NCBI GenBank assembly: GCA_045837725.1
Contig: JBEWZL010000123.1
Coordinates: forward strand, 372,001 to 436,000
Length of the DNA stretch: 64,000 bases
DNA from: Vermamoeba vermiformis
Taxonomy: Eukaryota > Tubulinea > Echinamoebida
Direction of reading: 5' to 3'
The notes under the pieces are model-generated. The model ran no database searches and was not told the DNA's origin. It saw only the letters and a list, made by a program, of their open reading frames with translations. The position numbers and the translations under genes are program-made. Below are positions 37,361 to 47,920 of this stretch, piece by piece (position 1 is the first letter of the stretch; the number at the start of each line of letters is the position of its first letter).

Positions 37361-38253
37361 ATGGAAACACAAGAAAATAGCATATTTTTATTCTTTAATT
37401 TACCAGCAGAGTTGCAGCTCGAAGTAGCTGGTTGGTTGTCGATCAATGGATTAGGTATTTTCGCCCAACTATCTCAGCTGTGCAATGAATATGCTTCGTC
37501 AAATACAATATGGAAGCGTTATTTTTCTCAATTAACAAATGGCGATATCGAATACGCTATTGAAACGCTGGACAGCGAAACGAAGGTAGAAGAGCGCACC
37601 TTCGCTATTCTATTTATTAACCTTGTAATACAGATTGAGCACAAATATAACGACGAAGAGCCAGGCTATTACAAAGCACTCTATTTTCGGTACCTTGCCA
37701 TGCGTAAATCTAAATGGTGTGCATCTGTCAAATTTTCCCTCTAATCCACCCTTACTAAAATTTCGTTTTAGCCCTAATTGCGTCGCTCGTAAAGTAGGTG
37801 GCGGCTGGAGTGGTGGATCATTGTGTCGCTCGTGTTTCAAGTCGCACGGGTCCATGATGATCACGGCCAAGGAGACGATGCAGAAGTTTGCTTTGACATA
37901 CGAAGAAGCGAGTGAGCACGTGTACATCGATGAATATCTGAGTCCTGATCGAGGCATACCTACCGAATATTGCTACGAGTATCGAGGTACGTTATCACTC
38001 AATTCCAAGTGCATCACATCTGACATTTCACGTGAAAGCACGGCTTGTTGCGCTAGCAAAGTGGGGTACTTTTGAAGCAGTTAGAAGGGAGTATCTAAAA
38101 GTATTAAAGAGGTTACCGCAGAAACCAAAAGTAACCAAGCGAAAACGAGAAGAAACCGTTATTGAAGAAGAACCCGATCCGAAGAAACGACGAAGCGGTC
38201 GATTGGCTGGCAAAGCACGATCTCGTTATATCGATGATGTTGATATATTTTAA
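37361..38253 (+). CDS. F-box protein with XPA-like zinc finger and C-terminal domain
   Basis: Exon 1 starts METQENSIFLFFNLPAELQ and contains an F-box-like segment (LPAELQLEVAGWLSINGLG, IWKRYF). The second exon, joined through a GTGTGC...TTTTAG intron, begins inside a C4 zinc-finger-like motif (CPNC, 14 residues, CRSC) followed by GSMMITAKETMQKFALTYEEA, which resembles the start of the XPA C-terminal domain (MITKTEAK... in XPA). The third exon supplies ARLVALAKWGTFEAVRREY, like the end of that domain, then a basic Lys/Arg tail with PDPKKRRSGR as probable nuclear signal. XPA binds damaged DNA in nucleotide excision repair; the same fold on an F-box protein could direct ubiquitination to DNA. 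The XPA match is by motif only and the zinc-finger spacing is shorter than in XPA. Confidence 0.65.
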
Positions 38254-38388
38254 TTATGTAAATCTAGTTTGAAGCAGTTTATACTTCCAGTTATCTTTGC
38301 CTGTTCGAACAAAACTAACGTGTTGCAATTAATAATAATACATTTTCATTGACGCAAAAAAAACCGACCAGTTTTTATTGTCGCTTAC

Positions 38389-40353
38389 TCAATCTTCCCA
38401 AGTGTATTCATCATTATACTCGCACGTCTGCCAGCTACCCGCATCACAATCGTTACAAGCACAGTGATCCCAATACGCTTCGTCTCGGTGATCTCTTCCG
38501 TGGGCAATTGCATTGTGGAATAAGTGACAATGCCCGCACAAAACGAAACTGTCTTGCAAAGCTCGTTGGTACATCTCTGCGAAGACTTGTTGCCATCGTG
38601 CTCGCTCTTGCTTTCGTTTCTCTTTCTTCGAGCTCGGTTGTTGCTCAGAAATCTTAGAGTGCTTGAGTTGATCTTCACTCCAACACTTGTGTGTGAACTT
38701 CTTCCACGCTTCATCACTGTTGTACAATGCTCGATAGTACTTGTTTAAGCTGATCAATGAGCAGTAGGTCACGTGCTCGTCTATCTGGCCGAATATCATC
38801 TCCATCATTTCTGGAGGTAAGACGATATTGTTCGCTCTTTGGAACTCCGCGGTGCTGTGGCTGACAACGAAGTGCTTAAATGACTGCGTAGGAGTGAGTG
38901 TCGCGTCGGTCCAATGATCCACGAGCCACTGAATGATTGGATTGCCCAGGGGTGACGCCGAGACTTGTTCGTCAGTGGCTAACGGCAGTTCAGTGACATT
39001 CATGGCTGATGAACACGTGTTACACAATTTACAATTTACAAATCATTGGCACTTACCGCTAAGTTTTTGGACAAGATCTTGCACTTCATTCGCTTTATTG
39101 GTCGGCACAACTCTAAATCGTTCTGCAGTAGCAATTTTAGTAAGTAGAAACGTGTGCAAGTAGATACGTACGATATACGTGATAAGTTTTCCGCACCAAT
39201 GAACTGTGATCGGCTACTGGTACTTCACTCGCTACTTGTTGACAGCAAAAGGTTTGCAGCGACAGCAAATAGATCTCAGTGACGCGTGTTTCGGGGCTGT
39301 AGTTCATTCATTTTTAGCAACAACACCTATCACAATTGCTTGTTTACCTGAGTTGTACCAACGCTGGATGATCGACGAAGTAAATTCCCGCAATGAGTTC
39401 GAGTTGTCGTTGGACTAGCTCAGATTTGTACTCTGCCGAGCCAGAATTGAATTTAGATCTGCTCACGTACGTGTCGGTCGTTGGGAAATAAATTGCATCT
39501 GATTGGTCGATCGGTGCAAACTTCGTGAATGCTTGTTCGTACGCAAGCATCGATTTCTTCTCTAATTGGTATTGTTAGCTAGCGACGACGCATGTGTGAA
39601 CAATGCGCGTACCTTTGAGATTGACATTATTCACTGCGCGAGACTTTGTTTTCGATAAAACCCTGGCGAGAGTTTCTCTGCTCCGTACGTCTAACAGCTG
39701 TTTGAACAGATCACGCTGGACGTCTGATTCGACCAGGGCTTGTAGCGATTCGGTTTTGAACCATGCCTTCATCATCGCAAGATGAAAAGCTGAAATATAT
39801 AATATTAGCATAGTATAAGGACATGGTTGAATCGGAATAGTATTAGAATAGTAAAAGGACTGTACCGTTTTTGCGCCAATGAATAGGAAATGTAATGTGG
39901 CTAGCTTTGAGCACGACGCAGGTGATTGGTGAAATAGGACTAGCTCCCACAGTACCCAGCTCAATTAGAGTGCTGCCCTTCTGCGTCAGTTTGTGCAGCA
40001 GTTTGGCGCTTCGAAAAGCGTCCGCTAATTCGATGTCGAGCACGCGTTTTGGACGTTGTTTTAATCGATACTTATAGTCTTGCAATGAGTCATAGGAAAT
40101 GTCATATATATAGCCACCTATCAATACATGCTATTAATAATATGACGCAATTCTGATTTAATCACAATGCTAAAATTAAGAGCATTGGCGAAACAATCGA
40201 GGGAAAAATATTCAAATATTACCATTAATTACCGTTTAATATATTAATTAAATCCTGCTTTGTCATAACGACATCCAAATCCGATCCCAAAAATGAGTCT
40301 TCGTAATCCAGGTCCCATGCTCTTGATCCAATAATTATTGCTGACGATGTCAT
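38389..40353 (-). CDS. Nucleotidyltransferase-like/F-box/Cys-rich protein, paralogue A
   Basis: Start at 40353: MTSSAIIIGSRAWDLDYED, then LGSDLDVVMTKQDL. The pattern G-S-R-A followed by a D-x-D recalls the active site of minimal nucleotidyltransferases (G-S, then D-x-D). The following exons have no known domain but match the paralogue at 50952-52848 throughout (for example RSRETLARV, YFPTTDTYVSRSKFNS, TFCCQQVA). Near the C-terminus is an F-box (LPPEMMEMIFGQIDEHVTYC) and then a Cys/His-rich module: CGHCHLFH, CACNDCDAGSWQTCEY. At least seven exons. If active, it could attach nucleotides to a target and recruit it to an SCF ligase; this is inference. Family not recognised. Confidence 0.72.
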
Positions 40354-40592
40354 AGCTTCAACTTTAAGTTACGTTGGTGTTGCTCGTCTCCAAACGAACA
40401 AAACTGAAGCATTTCGGAAGCACAAAAATGTTGCGCAGAGAAGGATCCGCATGTTTGCATAATTGTAAGGCGTATCATGGCACGTCATCGCCAAAAAATC
40501 AAAAGTTTAGTTTACAGAGCACAAGGAAATACTACGTATAGGTGGCAAACTAGAAATGTGTATGTACAAAATGAAAGCTTTTGCGAGCTTTT

Positions 40593-41536
40593 TTAAGCTT
40601 CGTCCTTCTTAGCTGCAACGTCTTCTGTTATTTTGAAGGGTGACTTATTAGCGGCCAATTTGTTATCGTCTGTGAGATTCAGATGCGGATCTTGTACCAA
40701 AGCTCTAGCTAATGACAACAATGGTGCTTTATGGTAGTGCCCAGTTTTCGCCGATACTTCGTAGTATTGCAATCCCTTCTTGTGATGAAAAGTAACGTCC
40801 CTTTTGTCCACTTGTCGCTCGAGCACGTCCCATTTGTTGCCGACCAAGACGACTGGATTCGATTGCACTTGTTGCGACTCTTTGTACCACTCAGGCACGC
40901 TAGCGTACGTTGATTTCTTGGCCACGTCGAACATGATAATGTAGCCATGGCATCCGAGAAAGTATGCGTCGCCTAGAAGGGAAAATTAAACTACGGATTC
41001 ACCGAAACGAGCGAAGCAACAAAGCAGCAAAAAATGCTAGGAAATATTATGTTAATTACCTAGACCGTCATCTTTGCCGGCGACGTCCCAGACGTGGAAA
41101 GTAATTGGTCCGCGATTGGTTTGTAAAGTCACATCTCGCACTTCCAGTTGGCTTGTAGCTTCATACGCGAATTTAAATTCTTTTCCTAGTATTCTATCAA
41201 TATAACTTGTTTTTCCAACTTTTTCGTCGCCAATAAGACAAATTTTGAATTCTTGTGGCTTATCGAATGGCGGGAGTGGATCCGCTGGTTTAGGTGCATC
41301 AAGTTTAGCAGGTGATTTTGTAGGTGATACTGATAGAGTTGCTATGGAAGCGGCTAATTCTGGATCTAGCGTAAAAGTGAATGTTTTTCGGGTGAGGTCA
41401 CATTCTTGTCTTTATCTTGGGTCTCTGACTTCCATTCGAAGTTAAATAATGCTATTTCTTTTGCGGGTGATTGGCTAATATTGCTGGATTTATTTTCCGA
41501 TTTTTCTGGGGTAGATTCTGGTTTAGGATCTGCCAT
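40593..41536 (-). CDS. Ran-like small GTPase with altered switch II
   Basis: Start at 41536: MADPKPESTPEKSENK, a Ser/Pro/Lys-rich extension, then FKICLIGDEKVGKTSYIDR (P-loop), a Ran-like strand TNRGPITFHVWDVAGKDDG, GYIIMFDVAKKSTYASVPEWY, GNKWDV and FHHKKGLQYYEVSAKTGHY. The TNRGPI, IMFDV..TY..VP.W and FHxKKxLQYYxxSAK segments are specific to Ran. Unlike Ran, the switch II Gln of DTAGQE is Lys (DVAGKD), the first P-loop residues differ, and the acidic DEDDDL tail is missing. Such changes predict weak GTP hydrolysis. Near 41384-41388 (A5 in the sense strand) the N-terminal extension and the GTPase frame are offset by one; one extra A joins them smoothly, so an assembly indel is likely. Confidence 0.82.
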
Positions 41537-42145
41537 TCCTGCAAGATCTACGTTCTTATTAGCAGAATATTACATTATAATATTATAGAATAATTATGTA
41601 GGCAATGATCGCATTATTTGAACACTAAATAATTGGGTACATCCAGAAGTTATGTAAATGCAAATAATCCATTTCATAACATGCTATAATTTTTAGAGAA
41701 AGTTTATTTTACCTTTGTATTTATGATATGCTCGAGTGTGGTTCTTAGATCCGTCCAACCTATTAATTTGTGGAAGAAAAGAAACGAGTTTTTAAATCAT
41801 TGGTAGATTTCATAGTATTCGCTTAGTGGACGGATCTATACCTGAGCTTGCGTAAGCTACATTAGTCATATTATCGAAAAGAGACAGATGATATAACGAA
41901 ACATTTTCTTGATTAATCAAGCAACGTACAAAGCGAAACTTGTTTTCAACCGATAAAAGTAAATAGTAAACGAGTGTAAGGAAATCTCACCTCCCACCCA
42001 GTGAGAGGGCCTGCTTCGCTACCAAATGTAAGGAAAATAGCGTGTATATTTATTATAGGAAGGTCACCAAATAATGACGACTTGTAACGTCACTAAATAC
42101 TGACAATCACGTGACGAATGTCACCTGTTTTCATTACACGAGTCT
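41537..42145. other. Intergenic region with a short inverted-repeat element
   Basis: 609 nt between the Ran-like gene start and the propeller gene stop. It contains the 91-nt element at 41747-41837 listed separately. Otherwise AT-rich with no gene signal. Confidence 0.45.
41747..41837. repeat. Short inverted-repeat element, copy 1 (MITE-like or structured RNA)
   Basis: Ends are a perfect 11-bp inverted repeat, AGATCCGTCCA and TGGACGGATCT, enclosing about 69 nt. The 5' interior (ACCTATTAATTTGTG, then AGAAAAG) is shared with the copy at 44113-44182; the 3' interior differs. No clear target-site duplication. It could be a tiny non-autonomous DNA transposon or a small structured RNA with a closing stem. 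Confidence 0.6.
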
Positions 42146-43699
42146 TTAAAACAAGAATGCAGCCAATACAATGAGAAAGAATCCTGTACAAGCTCCTACA
42201 ATACGACGTGCAGAACTACTCGTTAGACCATCATTTGTTCGTGGCACTGAGAGCGGAGAATTGACCGTTGAAGGTTGATAAGGACTCGTTGTGTCTTTAG
42301 AACAATCAATCGTGACTGAGTGCGATACAGAGTCTGCGCCAAATCGATGCAACGCGTACTCGATCTCCAATGAATTTTCGTTGATGACAAGGTTGTTGAT
42401 TTCAGTGGTGACCATTGAATCGCATGCATGCTGATTGCTCTTGCAGACTATCTTTGCATCGAACTGTCCAACAGCACATGAATCCAGTTTGACACGATCA
42501 GGACAGTCCCAATCGATTGGATCTAACGTGCATCTCGGTAACGAATGCATTGCAATCTTTCCATCGAACACTAGTGAACTGTTTGTCGCGACGATGCCGT
42601 TGCCAAAAAATCGTTGATTGAGTGACCCAGTGATCTGTCCAGCCAATGTCCAAACACCTTGCAAACGCTTAATGATGTACACTGCACCAGACGAAGCACC
42701 TTTGAGGTTCAACAAGCTCATACTGGATATGAACGTGTCTTTGTCGACACAGAGAGTAGCCATGCCAATATAATCACTAAATCCTTGGGAAGCAAACGTT
42801 GTCCAATTGCCGTTGTCGAGTTTGACGATTACAGCCAGGGAAGTAAAACTAGCCATTACAATAGTGTCCTCTCCGTTCCATGCAAGACTGAAGGGTGAAT
42901 ATCCGGGAGCAGAGATTGATGTCTTGAGTTCCCAAACAAAAGATCCGTTGGATGCTTTTTCGTAGATGTAGATCAGAGGGTCGCTATGATGTGCTACCAA
43001 AATATGAGTAGAGTTGATCTGAAATGCTGGTTTGTAAGGTTCCGTGCTCATTCGAGTTCCAAAACTGATCTGTTCGTTGAAAACGAATCGATCCGTTATT
43101 GTCCAATTCGAGTTCACCAATTCAAAGCGATAAATTGTTGGGGTTCGTTGTTTGGGATAGTCGTCGTATGAACAAAGGGCATACAATGAACCATCAGGCA
43201 TGAATCGGACGAACTCGAATGTTGATGAGTAAGTTTGATGTTGCACGTGACTGACGGATCCATCATCTTCCACTCGGAATGCTCCAAAGATGGTATTTGT
43301 GTCAATGTAATAAAAATGTGCTATTACAACCCAATGTCCATCTGTATCAAGATCGAGATGTTGTAAGTTGCAAAAAGATTCAGATCTCCGTTCTGATCCG
43401 CTTTAAGAAGGCCAGCCAAGTTATAATACTCCGCAATCCATGCTATAGTACCGTCAGATGTTCCACGAATATTTCCTGGCGTCAGATCGGGAATCTGGTC
43501 CGGTCTCGGAATAAACTCAGTAATGTTGATTTGGCGTTCTGCCGTAATCGTCTGTTTTAATCTGTAATTAATACCTTCTTGCTAATTTGATTAAAATACT
43601 CACGGGAAGAGTGCCATTCACTTGCAAAGTCGGGAGCTGACCAAAACAAGTCGTGGCAAAAACAATTATGAACAGGCAAACACTAAATATCGCTCGCAT
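42146..43699 (-). CDS. Secreted beta-propeller-like surface protein, probably GPI-anchored
   Basis: Start at 43699: MRAIFSVCLFIIVFATTCFG, a signal peptide. The ectodomain is a string of short beta-rich repeats with N-glycosylation sites (FEFVRFMPDGSLYALCSYDD; SLAWNGEDTIVMASFTSLA; GMATLCVDKDTFISSM), consistent with an FG-GAP or integrin-like propeller without obvious calcium motifs. Then a Cys-rich strand region (CTLDPIDWDCPDRVKLDSC) and a Ser/Thr/Pro stalk. The end, GACTGFFLIVLAAFLF, is a hydrophobic GPI-type tail at the stop. The frame is offset by one at the T5 run (sense) at 43372-43376; one extra T joins both halves, so I treat the gene as intact with an assembly indel. Function unknown. 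Confidence 0.75.
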
Positions 43700-44290
43700 T
43701 CTTTCTATCGTGGTTGCTTCAAGCAATTAATTGCAATTATAGATTCGAAGCGGCTTAAACACACTTTTTAACTTCCATTCTCCGACAAATTGCTTCGCAA
43801 CTCGTGTTAAATAGATCTGTCAAATGTCAAAAGATATTATCCGATGGCTTTTTAAGCTTTAATAAAAAACTTGTATATAAATGCTTTATCACCCACTTTG
43901 AACGCGTTCAATGGTTTCATTTTGCGCTCCTGTACTGAATCGACCGATCATTCAATCTTGGATGCTGATAATTTAACTTACCATTTATCTTTAATCTTCG
44001 CGCCAACCGCCGTAAGGTAAGAAATCGGGTACGGTCAATATTCAGCCATTTCTAAAAAGTATACTTGGATAATTAAATCCAAAAATACTTTATAATTTAC
44101 GCAAGTTACCTTAGTTCCGTCCAACCTATTAATTTGTGCAGAAAAGCAACTTTCTGAGCAGGTTTCCGTGGTGGACGGATCTAGTTCTTGTAGCGCCGGA
44201 GATTGACGTGAGAAAAAAATCAAATTTGACGAAGGGTCGTCCGTGTGAAAATGGGCAAAATAATTTAAATCTGTATATATTGTACATACC
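43700..44290. promoter_or_regulatory. Divergent intergenic region with a second inverted-repeat element
   Basis: 591 nt between the propeller gene and the first exon of acetyl-CoA synthetase. It contains the 70-nt element at 44113-44182. Open frames here on the minus strand overlap the synthetase exon and look like shadows. Confidence 0.45.
44113..44182. repeat. Short inverted-repeat element, copy 2
   Basis: Ends AGTTCCGTCCA and TGGACGGATCT pair with a single mismatch. The first about 36 nt match copy 1 at 41747-41837 (CCGTCCAACCTATTAATTTG), while the interior before the right end differs and is shorter. Lies in the promoter region of acetyl-CoA synthetase. Confidence 0.6.
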
Positions 44291-47200
44291 ATGTTTAGAG
44301 TTGGCAGCGTTCTTAGCCGGCTTGTTTCGTCCACAAACAAGTCATCTGCCGCGAAGAGCTTTGCAGGAGCTGTCTTTTCCCAAAGACTAGTCGCTAAAAA
44401 ACCTGCCAAAAATGTATTATATACCCCCATTAGTCGATTGAATTCATCTATATCGTTTAAGTACCCAACGACTGTAAGTAAAATTCAAGATCTTGAAAGA
44501 AAATTGAATATTTCCTCTAGACTGTTGTTTGACCTTAACAATACTTCCTATAATATTATTTTTAATACTGTGGATTTCATTTGTGTTTTTTGGTGTTAAA
44601 TTTCGGTGTTGAATAAAAAATCTTGTTGCTAGCATTTTTAACGCTCGATCACCATGCAGGAAGTCTATCACCCGCCCAAACACTTGTCTGATACCGCACA
44701 TATTGCTGGTTTCGACCACTATAAGAAGCTGTACCAAGAAAGCATCGAAAACCCTGAAAAATTCTGGGATAAGGTAAGTGAGCAGATTGGCTTCAAGATC
44801 AGCTTTAAAACTCGTTCCTTACATTGTGTACATATATCACAATATTTTTCGTAATTATGGAATTGCTTTTATTTGTTTATTGACTTCCGGATGTCGCCCG
44901 AATACTAATCGATATTTTTATTTATTTAACAGACCGCCAAATCGCATATTTCTTGGTTCCGTCCTTATGACAAAGTCGTCGAAGGGTAATAATAATTATT
45001 CTACAGCTATTTGACGACAAATACACAAAAATAATTATTTGTTTCTTATCACTGAACGCTTTATTATTAGTGGTTTGCATGAAGGAGATGTGGCTTGGTT
45101 TTTAAATGGTACTCTTAATGCATGCTACAACTGCGTTGATAGACACGTCGAGAAGAAAGGAGATCAGGTAATTAAATGAGATATTTTTAGACGACGCGTA
45201 AATAAATCGTAAAATACCTAAATATGCTTAGTTATTGACTAAATTGTATAGGTTGCTATATTATACGAAGGAGATGAGCCTGGCATGGAGCGCAAAGTGA
45301 CTTACAAACAATTATACAAAGAGGTATTTGTTTATTCCGATCGGATCCGTTTTGAACGTTGCAATATTAAACTCAAATACGTGTGCTTATATACATTATT
45401 ACAGGTTAACAAACTTGCTAATGGTTTGAAAGAACTTGGTGTAAAGAAGGGAGATCGCGTTGCGATTTATTTACCGATGGTACGATCCTTTAGTTAACTA
45501 TGACAATATATATATGCCTACTCAACGTATTACATATTATGTTAATACGGTTTACGAGTTATTAATGCCAATATGATTCAGATCCCCGAAGCAGTTGTCG
45601 CAATGATGGCTTGCGCTCGTATTGGTGCCGTTCATTTGTAAGTCAATTAATTAATTGACATCGAAATCAGCTTATTATAACCAATTGTCGTATCGGCATT
45701 CAGCAATATTTATATTGGGCGTTATTTTCGTAAAAAACTATGCGCGCACTAGAATAATTGTTAACTTTGGATCTGCTTAGGGTCGTGTTTGCTGGCTTTA
45801 GCGCTGATGCTCTGCGCGATAGAATTAACAATGCTAAGGCGAAAGTCTTATTGACTGCCAATGAAGGCATGCGTGGTGGTCGCGCGATCTTTTTGAAGCG
45901 TACTGCCGACGAAGCTGTTGCTTTTTGTCCTACTATCGAAGTAAGTCCTCAATCCATATTTATTATAACGATGATGTACTAGTTGATAGAAGATGACCTA
46001 ATAACCTGTCTGATCTACAAAGTACTAATAATTAATTTTATTATAGCACGTGGTAGTGTTTAAGAGGACTGATGAGCACGTGCCTTTTGGACCACGTGAC
46101 GTCTGGTGGCACGAATTGATGCAAAGACAAAAGCCTTACTGCCCTCCTGAACAAATGAACAGCGAAGATCCGCTCTTTTTGCTCTATACTTCAGGTGCGC
46201 CTTTCAATTCTGTGATGATATTCCACGTTTATGATACTAACATGTGGTATATTTCAGGCTCTACAGGCAAGCCCAAGGGTTTGGAACACACCACTGGTGG
46301 CTACACAGTCTACGCGGCCACTACGCACCGTTACATCTTCGACTACAAGGACGGAGACGTGTACGCATGCGTTGCTGATGTTGGTTGGATCACTGGCCAC
46401 ACTTATATAGTATACGGACCTCTCTTGAACGGTGCTACCACAACTATCTTCGAAAGTGTTCCGACCTACCCGGATGCGAGCCGCTACTGGTACGTGACAT
46501 CGGCAAATCATTCTTAAGGACTGTGCTGATTATAATATTAGGCAAATGGTTGAGAAGCACAAAATTACTCAGTTCTACACCGCTCCTACTGCGATCCGAA
46601 CCTTGATGAAGTTTGGAACTGATCCCGTCAAGAAATACGACAGGTACTAGTTGCAAATTATATTCAGGGACAAATACTTACTAATACGAAAATAGATCTT
46701 CATTGCGGGTGTTGGGCAGTGTCGGAGAGCCTATTAACCCCGAAGCCTGGAAGTGGTACAACGAAGTCGTTGGAGAGCGTCGTTGCGCCATTGTGGACAC
46801 GTACTGGCAGACTGAGACGTAAGCGAAACAAATGAATTATTTTGAGGACTATCGGGCACTAAAGCTTTATAACGCAGCGGTGGTATTGTCTTGTCACCCT
46901 TGCCCGGAGCTACTCCGACTAAACCAGGGTCAGCAACACTGCCGTTCTTCGGTGTTGAGCCCGTTGTGATTGATGCTACTAGCGGTCACGTGATTCATGA
47001 AAAGAAAGCCTCGGGTGTCTTGGCATTGAAGAACCCTTGGTGAGCCTAAAATGAGTAGTTCTGTTCTTGGTCACGTGCTAATTATTTCGTTTTAGGCCCG
47101 GCATGGCACGCACTGTGTTCGGAGATCACAGCCGATACATTGAGACTTATTTGGGTGCTTACAAAGGCTACTACTTCACTGGTGACGGTGTGAACAGAGA

Positions 47201-47779
47201 CGAAGACGGCTATTATTGGATCACTGGTCGTGTTGACGGTAAGTTCTTGCTTCACATTATCTTGGTTGCAATTTTTGACACTTTGACAGATGTCATTCAC
47301 AAGTCTGGTCATCGATTGGGTACCGCTGAAATCGAGAGGTCAGTAGCGTTATCGAGTTTTATTAGACCGTTGGGGCTAATTATTGGTTCATTAGCGCCTT
47401 GGCCTCGCACCAATCATGCGCTGAAGCAGCTGTCGTTGCAGTCCACGAAGAAGTCCGTGGCTCGTTGATCATAGCATTCTGCATTCTCCGTCACGGCTAC
47501 AATGAGTCGAGCGAGGTGATTGACGACTTGAAGCACGAGGTGCAAAAAGAAATTGGCAAGTTAGCTACTCCTGACGTCATTGTCATTACACCTGGCTTGC
47601 CCAAGACCAGATCCGGAAAAATCATGCGCAGATTATTGCGTAAGATTGCTGAAGGTACCTCTAAAGTTGAAGAGCTCGGAGATATTTCGACGTTGGCTGA
47701 TCCAGAGATTGTCGACTTCCTTATTAAGAAAGTTAAGTCCCTTAACTTCAATAAGAAACCTCTTCAAGCAAAATTGTAA
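44291..47779 (+). CDS. acs: Acetyl-CoA synthetase (AMP-forming)
   Basis: Acetate + CoA + ATP to acetyl-CoA + AMP + PPi. About 15 exons. Body: [51 protein letters not shown]-loop-like [55 protein letters not shown]; the A10-type [11 protein letters not shown]; and [17 protein letters not shown] with the catalytic, acetylatable Lys. Two starts are possible. [10 protein letters not shown] at 44654 gives a cytosolic form. An upstream exon 44291-44413 ([19 protein letters not shown], Arg/Ser-rich with no acidic residues) is a typical mitochondrial presequence, and splices in phase 0 from GTATTA at 44414 to the CAG at 44657-44659, just inside the downstream start, giving [13 protein letters not shown]. 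Before SGHR the usual INV is IHK. Length is normal for the family (about 650 residues). Confidence 0.95.
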
Positions 47780-47920
47780 TAATTATAACACCATATTAAT
47801 CTATAACATTAAATACAAATGTTCTATTTCTGCTCGATCTCGGAGAAAACACAATTTTCCGTTTGGCCGTGCTTGTTGTGATTTTAAACGAATAATCCTC
47901 TCGGCTTATTAATTACAATT

